NCBI GenBank assembly: GCA_020635715.1
Contig: JACJZG010000013.1
Location: 48,651-112,650, forward strand
Reading direction: 5' to 3'
Source of the DNA: Flavobacteriales bacterium
GTDB lineage: Bacteria > Bacteroidota > Bacteroidia > Flavobacteriales_F > PHOS-HE28
DNA: 64,000 nt
Part shown: positions 7,420-15,885 of the stretch, piece after piece
Position numbering within the stretch: position 1 is the stretch's first letter
Layout: each line of letters opens with the position of its first letter
Position numbers and translations under genes: made by a program
The notes under the pieces: generated by a model
Databases searched by the model: none
Seen by the model: only the letters and a program-made list of their open reading frames with translations
Told to the model about the DNA's origin: nothing

Positions 7420-8760
7420 ATGTTCGAGAATTTGAATGATAAGCTCGAAAGAGCATTCAAGGTCCTGAAGGGCCAGGGCCAGATCACGGAGATCAACGTG
7501 GCGGAGACCACCAAGGAGATCCGCAAGGCGCTGCTGGATGCCGACGTGAACTACAAGACCGCCAAGGATTTCACCGACCGGGTGAAGGCCAAGGCGCTGG
7601 GGCAGAACGTGCTCACGAGCATCAGCCCGGGGCAGCTGCTCACCAAGATCACGCACGACGAGCTGGCCGAGCTGATGGGCGGGCAGAGCCAGGGCATGAA
7701 CATGAGCGGCAACCCCACGGTGGTGCTGATGAGCGGCTTGCAGGGGAGCGGTAAGACCACCTTCAGCGGCAAGCTGGCCAACTACATCCGCAAGAAGGGC
7801 AAGCGCCCGCTGCTGGTGGCCTGCGACGTGTACCGCCCGGCGGCCATCGACCAGTTGGAGACGCTGGGCAAGCAGCTGGACATCCCGGTGTTCAGCGAGC
7901 GCGAGAACAAGAACCCGGTGAGCATCGCGCAGAACGCGATCGCGCACGCGAAGCAGCACGGGTTCACGGCCGTGATCGTGGATACCGCGGGTCGCCTCGC
8001 CATCGATGAGCAGATGATGGACGAGATCGCCCGAGTGAAGAAGGCGATCAGCCCACAGGAGACGCTCTTCGTTGTGGACGCCATGACCGGTCAGGATGCG
8101 GTGAACACCGCCAAGGCCTTCAACGATCGCCTGAACATCGACGGCGTGGTGCTGACGAAGCTGGACGGCGATGCGCGCGGCGGCGCGGCGCTCTCGATCC
8201 GCAGCGTGGTGGACAAGCCGATCAAGTTCATCGGCACCGGCGAGAAGATGGAGGCGCTGGACGAGTTCCACCCGGACCGCATGGCGGGGCGCATCCTGGG
8301 CATGGGCGACGTGGTCTCGCTGGTGGAGCGCGCGCAGGAGCAGTTCGACGAGAAGGCGGCACGCGAGCTGAACAAGAAGATCGCGAAGGACCAGTTCGGC
8401 TTCCACGATTTCCTGGAGCAGATCGGGCAGATCAAGAAGATGGGGAACATGAAGGACCTCATGGGCATGATCCCCGGCGTGGGCAAGGCGATCAAGAACA
8501 TCGACATCCCCGATGATGCATTCAAGGGGATTGAGGCGATCATTCAGAGCATGACCCCGGAAGAGCGCAAGAACCCATCGGTCATCAATGGCTCACGCCG
8601 CGCGCGCCTGGCGAAGGGTAGCGGCCGCGGCATCGAGGAGGTGAACAAGCTGATGAAGCAGTTCGAGGAGATGCGGAAGATGATGCGGATGATGGGCGAC
8701 AAGAGCAAATTGCAGAACATGATGCGGCAGATGCAGCAGATGCAGGGCATGCGCCGGTGA
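7420..8760 (+). CDS. ffh: Signal recognition particle protein Ffh (SRP54)
   Basis: 446-aa GTPase of the signal recognition particle. It binds signal peptides of nascent inner-membrane proteins together with the SRP RNA and docks on FtsY. N domain about residues 1-90; G domain with P-loop GLQGSGKTT (106-114), DTAGR (188-192) and TKLDGDARGG (246-255). The methionine-rich M domain follows to the C-terminus (MRKMMRMMGDKSKLQNMMRQMQQM), including the RNA-binding SRRARLAKGSGR stretch. The first codons are AT-rich relative to the rest of the gene. The leader carries a synonymous duplicate of the first ten codons at 7353-7382. Confidence 0.98.
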   Translation: MFENLNDKLERAFKVLKGQGQITEINVAETTKEIRKALLDADVNYKTAKDFTDRVKAKALGQNVLTSISPGQLLTKITHDELAELMGGQSQGMNMSGNPTVVLMSGLQGSGKTTFSGKLANYIRKKGKRPLLVACDVYRPAAIDQLETLGKQLDIPVFSERENKNPVSIAQNAIAHAKQHGFTAVIVDTAGRLAIDEQMMDEIARVKKAISPQETLFVVDAMTGQDAVNTAKAFNDRLNIDGVVLTKLDGDARGGAALSIRSVVDKPIKFIGTGEKMEALDEFHPDRMAGRILGMGDVVSLVERAQEQFDEKAARELNKKIAKDQFGFHDFLEQIGQIKKMGNMKDLMGMIPGVGKAIKNIDIPDDAFKGIEAIIQSMTPEERKNPSVINGSRRARLAKGSGRGIEEVNKLMKQFEEMRKMMRMMGDKSKLQNMMRQMQQMQGMRR

Positions 8761-8808
8761 GCATTTGAATAGGTGATTTGGCAGTCGTAGGCCGTAGGGA
8801 AGCTTGAG

Positions 8809-9492
8809 ATGAGCACGACCATTGATGTCATCCCTGTAGCGACGCTGGACATCACCTTCGGGGAAGTGCTGGTAAAAGCAACCCAGCGAATTCAGGATCG
8901 GCTGGCGACGCTCGGTATCCATGAGCCAATCAGGCTTCATGTGAACATCCACAAGAATGATGAAAGTGTCGTGCGTGAAGTCGCCAGTGGGGACCAGTTC
9001 CTATGGAGCGATGACGAGTATGCTTGGTTTTCGGTCAACGGCAAGGCAGGTGGTACTGATGCCTACATGGAGTCATTGGAGCGGGGCGATATAGAAGCTG
9101 ATGAGCCTTGGTGGTATCTGAAGTACATCATCGAGAACAATAGAAGCGTTCCCGATCTTGAGCAAAAGTTTGAGCGAGCCAAGCGAATCAACAAGCGCAT
9201 GTATTTCAGACGCTCGGCTGGGCAATCAGGGCTCATTGCTCTATGCTATGGGCTGATTGCGGGAAGCGTTGCCGAACTCACGGACGGAATTCTATGGAGC
9301 GACGACGGTGCGTGGAGCATGAAGAACTATCCGGCAGAGTACAAGAGTTTTTTTGAATGGTATTTCGTGCCAGACCGTGCGCTAAGGGACGAAGACAGGG
9401 AATGGGCGGAGAGGTGTTTGCAGGGCATTGGAGAAGACCTACTGGAGCCGATACCGGTTCAGGCACTCAAGCCTTGGTGGAGGTTTTGGTAG
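8809..9492 (+). CDS. Hypothetical acidic protein, AT-richer than its surroundings
   Basis: 227-aa protein with no family I recognise. It has no signal peptide or membrane segment, is acidic and rich in aromatic residues, and ends in KPWWRFW. Features include repeated WSDD motifs (FLWSDDEYAWF and ILWSDDGAW) and a C-terminal FEWYFVPDRALRDEDREWAERCL helix. Base composition is visibly closer to 50% GC than the roughly 60% around it, suggesting acquisition by transfer. Its place between ffh and a toxin-antitoxin pair supports an accessory islet. Immunity proteins often have this acidic single-domain look, but nothing proves that role here. Confidence 0.75.
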   Translation: MSTTIDVIPVATLDITFGEVLVKATQRIQDRLATLGIHEPIRLHVNIHKNDESVVREVASGDQFLWSDDEYAWFSVNGKAGGTDAYMESLERGDIEADEPWWYLKYIIENNRSVPDLEQKFERAKRINKRMYFRRSAGQSGLIALCYGLIAGSVAELTDGILWSDDGAWSMKNYPAEYKSFFEWYFVPDRALRDEDREWAERCLQGIGEDLLEPIPVQALKPWWRFW

Positions 9493-9522
9493 GCAGGTTG
9501 CTGTTTATACGTATTGGTTGAG

Positions 9523-9530
9523 TAGCTTTG
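9523..9530 (+). promoter_or_regulatory. Bacteroidota-type promoter for the antitoxin gene
   Basis: TAGCTTTG matches the TAnnTTTG minus-7 consensus. A TTG at 9498-9500 lies 22 bases upstream, as expected for the minus-33 element. The antitoxin ATG follows 18 bases downstream. Confidence 0.6.
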
Positions 9531-9548
9531 CCGTACAAACAGATCGCC

Positions 9549-9809
9549 ATGGACACCAAGCTCACCCTCAGTTTCGATGCGGGCGTGGCCGAGCGGGCCA
9601 AGGCCTTCGCCGAGGCGAACAACATCAGCCTGTCGCGGCTCATCGAGTTCATGCTGAGCAAGGTGACCGACACCCGCTACCGCAGCCTGGATGAGCTCCC
9701 CGTGAGCGATTGGATCCAGCAGGTGGCCGAAGGCGAGGTGACCTACGTGCGCAAGAACGCCGCCGAGCGGAACGTGAAGAAGGATTACCTGCAGAGCAGA
9801 AAGCGTTGA
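9549..9809 (+). CDS. DUF6364-type antitoxin
   Basis: 86-aa protein resembling the DUF6364 antitoxin family: LTLSFDAGVAERAKAFAEANNISLSRLIEFML is a ribbon-helix-helix-like DNA-binding start, and the C-terminal half carries the linker that would contact the toxin. ATG 9549 is preferred over an in-frame TTG at 9528. It is followed after 157 bases by a PIN-domain gene in the same orientation, a normal antitoxin-toxin order but with an unusually large gap that holds a long inverted repeat. Autoregulation by binding its own promoter is expected for the family. Confidence 0.8.
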   Translation: MDTKLTLSFDAGVAERAKAFAEANNISLSRLIEFMLSKVTDTRYRSLDELPVSDWIQQVAEGEVTYVRKNAAERNVKKDYLQSRKR

Positions 9810-9823
9810 GTAGGATGTTGTCG

Positions 9824-9884
9824 GTTGTCGGCTGTCAGTTGTCAGGCGCGCTGGTCGGCAGCCTGACAACTGACAGCCAACAAC
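9824..9884. repeat. Long inverted repeat between antitoxin and toxin genes
   Basis: Two 24-base arms, 9824-9847 and 9861-9884, are inverted complements with a single mismatch and enclose a 13-base loop. The arms contain the core GCTGTCAGTTGTCAGG. This is much longer than a typical terminator and has no T-tract, so it looks like a REP-like palindromic element or a small mobile-element remnant inserted in the toxin-antitoxin operon. No second copy was noticed in this window. Confidence 0.85.
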
Positions 9885-9966
9885 GTGCGCCGGGCCTGCG
9901 GGTGCTTATGGCGCAAAGAGCATCAAGCTCCTGGCTTCCTGCCAGATCGCTCTGAGAAACCGACCG

Positions 9967-10398
9967 ATGCCCCCCAAGCGCCTCTTCCTCGACGCCAACG
10001 TCCTCGTCACGGTGCTGTGCAACGAGTACCCACGCTTCAGCGCTTGCGCCCGCGTGCTGAGTCTCGCCGATGACAAGTGCTTCGAGGTGTACACCTCACC
10101 GCTATGCCTGGCGATCGGGGCCTATTTCGCCGAGAAGAAGAACGGGAAGAAGCTGGCGCGGAAGAAGATCGCGTTGCTGGCTGAGAAGCTCAACGTCACG
10201 ACGATGGGACCGAAGGCGGTGGAGCGCACGTTCGCGGATGCCCGGATCACGGACATAGAGGATGGTTTCCAGTATTTCTCGGCGGTGGATGCGGGATGCA
10301 CCTGCATCGTGACCTACGACCTTCAGGACTTCCATTTTGCGCGGATAGAGGTGCTTGAACCGATGGAATTCCTTCTTTCTCATGTTGCTGCGAAATGA
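9967..10398 (+). CDS. PIN-domain ribonuclease toxin
   Basis: 143-aa PIN-fold protein, probably a VapC-like RNase toxin. The N-terminal strand RLFLDANVLVTVLCNE supplies the first acidic residue, and the C-terminal half has DGFQYFSAVDAGCTCIVTYDLQDF with the later catalytic Asp residues. The central helix pair (YFAEKKNGKKLARKKIALLAEKL) is typical. It pairs with the DUF6364-type antitoxin upstream. The 157-base gap with a long palindrome may reduce toxin expression relative to antitoxin. Confidence 0.85.
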   Translation: MPPKRLFLDANVLVTVLCNEYPRFSACARVLSLADDKCFEVYTSPLCLAIGAYFAEKKNGKKLARKKIALLAEKLNVTTMGPKAVERTFADARITDIEDGFQYFSAVDAGCTCIVTYDLQDFHFARIEVLEPMEFLLSHVAAK

Positions 10399-10448
10399 TG
10401 ACAACGATTTTCCCGGTCTTTACCTTGCCGCCCCGACCAACCCGTCAC

Positions 10449-11684
10449 ATGAAGAAGACGCTCGTAGCCCTGTTATCATTCTCCACTGCGCTGAACGCCT
10501 TTGCGGTGGACCGCATCGTGGAGGAGTTCGGTATCGCACCGACCTACCCGAACATCACATCAGCCGTGGCCGCCGCCTCCGATGGCGACCGCATCATCAT
10601 CAAGAATCGCGCTGGTGACATCCCGTGGATCGAGAACATCACGGTGGACCACAGCCTGGAGTTCCTGAGCTACGCGAACGATGGCTTCTTCATTGTTCAA
10701 GGCACCTACACCATCGCCTGCGCGGCGGGTCGTGAGGTGCTCATCAACGGCATGCGGAACACATCGGGGGGCATCACCTTCAGTGGTACGGCCGCCACCC
10801 GATCAATGACCGTGCGCGTGATCGACGGTTTCTTCGTGAACGGGAGCATCTCCCTTGCGACCAATGCCATCCAAGCCCATGTGATCGGGAACACGCTGCA
10901 GAACGGAACGGTTTCGATCAACTTTGGGAATGTCGTCGGTAACGATATCGACGGCAGCAACATCAGCGATGAAGGCATCAGCATCATCACCACGGGTGCC
11001 GGCGCGTCCATCGACACGGCTGCTGTGATCGGCAACAAGATCAAGAGCAGCGTGGGTTACGAGGGGGTCTATGTCAGCTCGCTCGGGCAGGTCGTACATA
11101 TCCGCAACAACTACATCCAACATGGGTGGATGGGCATCGAGGTGTGGGAAGGGCCACCGAACGGAGTGGCCAACTACCTCTGGAACAACACGATCACGGC
11201 CTACACCGGCAACTTCACGACATACGGGGTAAGCCTTGCCAATACGAACACCGGCTCGATCTGGGAGGTGATGAACAACGTGGTCACCCGCACCTGGTCC
11301 GGAACGAACCGGGGCATCAACAACGACAGTGGCAACCAGGGCCAGATCAACGTGTACTTCAACCACGTGTCGTCCAATACCTCCATTCCGGTGAGCAACG
11401 GCTTCACCTTCACCGGCAACAACACCACGGACCAGCTGATCGTCCTTGACGCCGATGGTTCGCTCCAGGCAGGCGCCTCTGCCATTGACGGCGGCAACCC
11501 GGCCGCTCCGTACTACGACCTGGACCTGAGCACCGGTGACGCCGGAGCTTACGGAGGCAGCTATACGCTGGACAACTTCTTCCCCTTGCACACCGGAGCC
11601 GCACGGGTGTACATGACCGGTCATCCGTTCAACCTGCGGTCCGGCAACACGCTCCGGTTGCGCGCCAACGCATGGGACCGCTGA
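10449..11684 (+). CDS. Secreted right-handed beta-helix protein
   Basis: 411-aa exported protein. Signal peptide about residues 1-20 (MKKTLVALLSFSTALNAFA), then YPNITSAVAAASDGDRIIIKN, the usual start of a pectate-lyase-like parallel beta-helix (NosD/right-handed helix type), followed by many short I/V-N-turn repeats to about residue 370. ATG 10449 was chosen because it starts the signal peptide; longer in-frame extensions to 10395 are unlikely. The C-terminus ends HPFNLRSGNTLRLRANAWDR without an obvious T9SS sorting domain. It overlaps the next start (TGATG), so the pair is coupled. It probably acts on or binds polysaccharide at the surface. Confidence 0.82.
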   Translation: MKKTLVALLSFSTALNAFAVDRIVEEFGIAPTYPNITSAVAAASDGDRIIIKNRAGDIPWIENITVDHSLEFLSYANDGFFIVQGTYTIACAAGREVLINGMRNTSGGITFSGTAATRSMTVRVIDGFFVNGSISLATNAIQAHVIGNTLQNGTVSINFGNVVGNDIDGSNISDEGISIITTGAGASIDTAAVIGNKIKSSVGYEGVYVSSLGQVVHIRNNYIQHGWMGIEVWEGPPNGVANYLWNNTITAYTGNFTTYGVSLANTNTGSIWEVMNNVVTRTWSGTNRGINNDSGNQGQINVYFNHVSSNTSIPVSNGFTFTGNNTTDQLIVLDADGSLQAGASAIDGGNPAAPYYDLDLSTGDAGAYGGSYTLDNFFPLHTGAARVYMTGHPFNLRSGNTLRLRANAWDR

Positions 11685-12757
11685 TGGCAGCGCGCATGCA
11701 ACGTGACCGGACCTGGGGCGCAGTGCTGGCGATGTCCTTCGCGTGGACCGCCGTAGGGCAGGGGCTCGCCGGAGCGGAGTACTATTGGGACAACGACCCG
11801 GGCGCAGGCAATGGTCTGGCGATCTTGGCTGCCGATGGTGCCTGGGATGAAGTGATCGAGGTGCTCTTGTTGGAGTCCTCCGCGTTACCCGGTGAAGGCA
11901 CCCACACCTTGGGGCTGCGGGCCAGGAACGCGCAGGGGAGTTGGGGGCCGACCTTCACGACCGTCGTGGTGATCGATCCGGCTATTGGCACGGTACCTGC
12001 GATCAACATCACCCTGGCCGAGTACTTCTGGGACAACGACCCAGGAGCGGGGAACGGTGTGCCGCTGATCGCGATGGATGGGAACTACAACGCGGCGCTC
12101 GAGACCATCATGCTGGAGACCGATGAGCTTCCCGCCATTGGTGCGCATACCTTGTCGGTAAGATCACGGGACGCGAACGCCAACTGGGGGGTACCGTTCT
12201 CCGTGATCGTGGATGTGCTGCCGGGAGCGGTGAGCTTCCCGGATGTGGAGGTGACGGCTGCCGAGTGCTTTGTGAACACCGACCCTGGTGAGGGTTCGGG
12301 AACGCCATTGCTGGCCCTTGATGGTGACTTTGGTTCCGCCTTCGAAGCGCTGCGGGGCGGGTCCATTCCGGTGCCCGTGATCGCAGGTACCAACGTGCTA
12401 TGGACGCGGGCAAGGGATACGAACGGCGCCTGGGGCCCGGCCTTTGGGATCGTCGCCAACATCGACACCACCATCACCGGCACCGTGGGTATACCGGACA
12501 TCGCGCAGGAGCGGGCCCTGGTGCTCGCCCCCAATCCGATCGAAGCGGGAAGAGGGTTCCTCATCCGGAGCACTCGTTCGCTCGGCCCAACGCGCGTCCG
12601 GATAACGGATGCGGAAGGTCGGATCGTGGCTGAACACCGGTTCAACGGGCAGGTTGAATGGTATGTCCCGTTGTCCGATGTGGCGGCAGGGACCTACCAC
12701 GTAGGGATCCTGCCCGAGGAGGGAGGAATGATCTGGCGCCGGTTGGTGGTCCAGTAG
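11684..12757 (+). CDS. Secreted repeat protein with a T9SS-like C-terminal sorting domain
   Basis: 357-aa exported protein starting at ATG 11684, which overlaps the previous stop by one base. A signal peptide (GAVLAMSFAWTAVGQG) is followed by three degenerate repeats of about 90 aa. These start AEYYWDNDPGAGNG, AEYFWDNDPGAGNG and AECFVNTDPGEGSG, each ending with a WGP or WGVPF strand (SWGPTFTTVVVID). The last 80 residues (LAPNPIEAGRGFLIR, then GTYHVGILPEEGGMIWRRLVVQ) look like a type A T9SS sorting domain. Likely cell-surface or secreted; function unknown. Confidence 0.85.
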   Translation: MAARMQRDRTWGAVLAMSFAWTAVGQGLAGAEYYWDNDPGAGNGLAILAADGAWDEVIEVLLLESSALPGEGTHTLGLRARNAQGSWGPTFTTVVVIDPAIGTVPAINITLAEYFWDNDPGAGNGVPLIAMDGNYNAALETIMLETDELPAIGAHTLSVRSRDANANWGVPFSVIVDVLPGAVSFPDVEVTAAECFVNTDPGEGSGTPLLALDGDFGSAFEALRGGSIPVPVIAGTNVLWTRARDTNGAWGPAFGIVANIDTTITGTVGIPDIAQERALVLAPNPIEAGRGFLIRSTRSLGPTRVRITDAEGRIVAEHRFNGQVEWYVPLSDVAAGTYHVGILPEEGGMIWRRLVVQ

Positions 12758-12970
12758 CCCGTTGTGGCGACCTGTGCCCCACACGCTTGGGGACGAGGTG
12801 CCAGGTTGTACGGAGAACCTGGTGGTGGCCGCGGCGCCATGCCCTGACAAGGTCCTGGGTGTGGGGCGCTCCATACGCTTGGGCCTGGATCGGCTGCGGA
12901 CGGCTTGTTCGCCGGTGCTGGAACTCGGCCGGTCGTTACGGCGTACAACGTCGCGCGTATCCTCTCCATC

Positions 12971-14812
12971 ATGCGCCGCTTCCTGCTCTCCACCCCTTTC
13001 CTTGTTCCATTGTCCAGCATGGCCCAGACCGGCCCCGCCGGGGTGGGCAACAGCAGCAGCAATGTGCTGTGGTTGGACGCGAACACAGGGGTTACCCACC
13101 TGCTGGGGTCTGTGACCACCTGGGCCGACCGTTCCGGCAATGGCAACAATGCCTACCTGCCGGTGAGCATCCCATTGGGAACCCCGAACCTGCTCACCGG
13201 AAGCGTGAACGGGAACCGGTCCCTGGACTTCGACGGGGTGGACGACCAGTTGTGGGTGCCGCATCACGCTTCGCTTAACCTCACGCAATGGCACTTCTTC
13301 CTGGTGGCCAAAGTGGATGTGCAGAAGGACTACAACGCCTGGTTGGTGAAAGGGAACGACAGCGACGAGAACTATGAGATGTTGAGTTATTCGGACGGCA
13401 ACATCCACACCCCGGTGAAATGGACCGATGGCAGCCGAACAGCACCCAGTTCAGCAGGTGGTCAGGTATCCACCTCCAGCTACAACGTATTCGAGTACAG
13501 CTACACCGCTTCTGTCGGCCGCGACGTTTACAAGAACGGTGGCAACATCCTCACCGACAACGACAACAAGACACCGCGCACCAACTCACTGCCCCTCTAC
13601 ATCGGTAACGAGCGCTCGACATCGGGTCGCGAGGTCAACGGACAGATCGCAGAAGTGATCATGTACAACGCGCCGCTGAACAGCGCACAGCGGATCATCG
13701 TGAACAACTACCTGGCCGCGAAGTATGGCCGCAGCTTGACCGCCAGCGACCTCTATACCCAGGATGATCCGGGGAATGGGGACTACGACCATGATGTGGG
13801 CGGCATCGGGCGGATCGACGCTTCGAACATGCAGTCCACTTCTCAGGGTTCCGGGGTCGTGCAGATGAGCAAGGCGGGCTATTCGGGATTGGGCAACAAC
13901 GAATTCCTCTTCTGGGGACACGACAACGCACCGTTCAGCGCACTGGGCTCCACCGACTTCCCCATCGGGCTGCAAGGCCGCCTGCATCGCGTGTGGCGGG
14001 TGAGTGAAGTGAACACCTCGGGCAGCGCCACGAACGTCGGGAATGTGGACATCACCTTCGATCTTGGCGGCCTGGGCTCCGTTACCGCCTCCCATCTCCG
14101 CCTCCTAGTGGATACGGATGGCGACGGCACCTTCGCTGATGAGACACCCATCAGTGGGGCCACCCTGGTCAGCGGCACCACCTACCGCTTCGCTAATGTG
14201 AGCGCTTTGGTGAACGGGTACCGCTTCACCGTGGGCACCACCAACATCACGGCGACACCCTTGCCTGTGGAACTGGTCCGCTTCGTGGCAGAGAGCACCG
14301 CTCCGGGAACGGTGGAGTTGCAATGGACCACGGCCAGCGAGCGCGACAATGATCATTTCACCGTGCAACGCTCCACGAACACAACCGACTGGACGGACAT
14401 CGCCCGTGTGCAGGCCGTTGGGAACAGCACCACCCCTCATGCATACCTAGAGGTGGACGCCGCTGCGCCGATGGGCTGGTGCTATTACAGGTTGGTCCAG
14501 ACCGACACGGATGGTTCAACGAGCTACTCACAACCCGTGGCCGTCAACGTGGATGCAACACCTGCGAGCCTGCTGGTCTTTCCGAACCCGAGCACCGGCC
14601 CCATCTCCGTGCGGTCGGGTGACGGTGGGACCGGTCCCTGGTCCGTATCGCTGTTCGATGCCACGGGACGCCAGGTATTGGACCGACGGACCGTGGAGCG
14701 TTCGAACGGCCTGATGACGCTCGATGCAAGTGGAACCCCGCCCGGTCGTTACATGGTATGCGTGGAAGGCGAGGAGGGGACCCGGTGTGGTCCGTTCATC
14801 CTGGTCGAGTAA
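12971..14812 (+). CDS. LamG/concanavalin-like secreted protein with T9SS sorting domain
   Basis: 613-aa exported protein. Signal peptide MRRFLLSTPFLVPLSSMAQ, then a LamG/concanavalin-A-like jellyroll (NVLWLDANTGVTHL, then DFDGVDDQLWVPHHASLNL, ending NYLAAKYGRSLTASDLY). A DUF8202-like segment follows (GNGDYDHDVGGIGRID, then GNNEFLFWGHDN). Next comes a fibronectin-like ELQWTTASERDNDHFTVQRS module, and last the sorting domain (LLVFPNPSTGPISVR to the C-terminus). ATG 12971 starts the signal peptide; upstream in-frame codons lack one. A classic Bacteroidota surface protein, probably carbohydrate or adhesion related. Confidence 0.9.
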   Translation: MRRFLLSTPFLVPLSSMAQTGPAGVGNSSSNVLWLDANTGVTHLLGSVTTWADRSGNGNNAYLPVSIPLGTPNLLTGSVNGNRSLDFDGVDDQLWVPHHASLNLTQWHFFLVAKVDVQKDYNAWLVKGNDSDENYEMLSYSDGNIHTPVKWTDGSRTAPSSAGGQVSTSSYNVFEYSYTASVGRDVYKNGGNILTDNDNKTPRTNSLPLYIGNERSTSGREVNGQIAEVIMYNAPLNSAQRIIVNNYLAAKYGRSLTASDLYTQDDPGNGDYDHDVGGIGRIDASNMQSTSQGSGVVQMSKAGYSGLGNNEFLFWGHDNAPFSALGSTDFPIGLQGRLHRVWRVSEVNTSGSATNVGNVDITFDLGGLGSVTASHLRLLVDTDGDGTFADETPISGATLVSGTTYRFANVSALVNGYRFTVGTTNITATPLPVELVRFVAESTAPGTVELQWTTASERDNDHFTVQRSTNTTDWTDIARVQAVGNSTTPHAYLEVDAAAPMGWCYYRLVQTDTDGSTSYSQPVAVNVDATPASLLVFPNPSTGPISVRSGDGGTGPWSVSLFDATGRQVLDRRTVERSNGLMTLDASGTPPGRYMVCVEGEEGTRCGPFILVE

Positions 14813-14860
14813 GGGGTAGGAACGCGGGACGATCCACCCGCAACCCGTATCCTTGTGGCG

Positions 14861-15739
14861 ATGGCCACGCCCTTGATCCTGGACGGCAAACGTTGCGGTG
14901 ACGCCTTGAAGGCGGAGATCGCGCAGGGAGCGAGGAAGGTGGGCGATCGTCGCGGCAGGCCGCCACATCTCGCCGCAGTACTCGTAGGCGATGATGGTGC
15001 TAGCCGGACCTATGTGGAGGCCAAGGTGAAGGCGTGTGCCAAGGTCGGCTTCCGCAGCAGCCTCATTGAGTTGCCTGCATCGATCACAGAGGACGACCTG
15101 CTGGACAAAGTGCGTGCGCTGAACGCCGATGCGGACCTTGATGGCTTCATCGTCCAACTCCCGTTGCCAACGCATATCGATGCGGACCGCGTGATCAATA
15201 CGATCGATCCGCGGAAGGATGTGGATGGCTTTCACCCGGTGAACGTGGGCAACATGGTCCTGGGGCTTCCAGGGTTCCTGCCGGCCACACCCAGTGGCAT
15301 CTGTGAATTGTTGAAGTACTACCAGGTGGGCACGGAAGGTCGCCATTGTGTGGTAGTAGGCCGAAGCAACATCGTGGGCACACCGATGAGCATCCTCATG
15401 AGCCGGAACACCTATCCCGGCAACTGCACCGTAACCCTGGCGCACAGCCGCACCAAGGATCTGGGGAGCATCACCCGTCAGGCGGACATCCTGGTGGTGG
15501 CGATCGGGAAGCCGGGCTTCATCACAGGGGATATGGTGAAGGAAGGTGCGGTGGTGGTGGATGTGGGCATTCATCGGATCCCGGATACGGGTCGCAAGAG
15601 CGGGTACAGACTGGTAGGCGATGTGGATCACGCCTCAGTCACCGCAAGGTGTTCGGCCATCACCCCGGTCCCAGGTGGGGTTGGACCGATGACCATCACC
15701 AGCCTGCTCCTGAACACGCTTCTGGCCTGTTCCTCGTAG
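14861..15739 (+). CDS. folD: Bifunctional methylenetetrahydrofolate dehydrogenase/cyclohydrolase
   Basis: 292-aa FolD, which interconverts 5,10-methylene-THF and 10-formyl-THF for one-carbon metabolism. Seen: the YVEAKVKACAKVGF substrate-binding helix with catalytic Lys, DGFIVQLPLPTHID, the Rossmann segment CVVVGRSNIVGTPMSILM and the C-terminal ITPVPGGVGPMTITSLL signature. ATG 14861 is preferred over GTG 14855. TATCCTTG at 14848-14855 is one base from TAnnTTTG and only 5 bases upstream, so a very short leader is possible. Confidence 0.97.
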   Translation: MATPLILDGKRCGDALKAEIAQGARKVGDRRGRPPHLAAVLVGDDGASRTYVEAKVKACAKVGFRSSLIELPASITEDDLLDKVRALNADADLDGFIVQLPLPTHIDADRVINTIDPRKDVDGFHPVNVGNMVLGLPGFLPATPSGICELLKYYQVGTEGRHCVVVGRSNIVGTPMSILMSRNTYPGNCTVTLAHSRTKDLGSITRQADILVVAIGKPGFITGDMVKEGAVVVDVGIHRIPDTGRKSGYRLVGDVDHASVTARCSAITPVPGGVGPMTITSLLLNTLLACSS

Positions 15740-15781
15740 TTCCTTGGGAACCAAGCGATTTCATTGCGAAGTGATCCATTC

Positions 15782-15797
15782 GTCGAAGCAATTCGAC
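15782..15797. promoter_or_regulatory. Short palindrome upstream of the small ORF
   Basis: GTCGAA (15782-15787) and TTCGAC (15792-15797) are perfect inverted complements around a GCAA spacer, in the non-coding 146 bases between folD and the 54-codon ORF. A possible operator or small hairpin; no protein can be assigned. Confidence 0.35.
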
Positions 15798-15885
15798 TAT
15801 TCGTCTTGACTTTCCATGCCCTTATCCCACAAATTGCATCACCTTTCAGCATTGACCGGCTCACACCCTGTAATCCCGAAGAACC

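Noticed and set aside
9824..9884. CRISPR repeat or intrinsic terminator
   Set aside because: Only a single palindrome with no spacer series, and arms far longer than a terminator without a T-tract.
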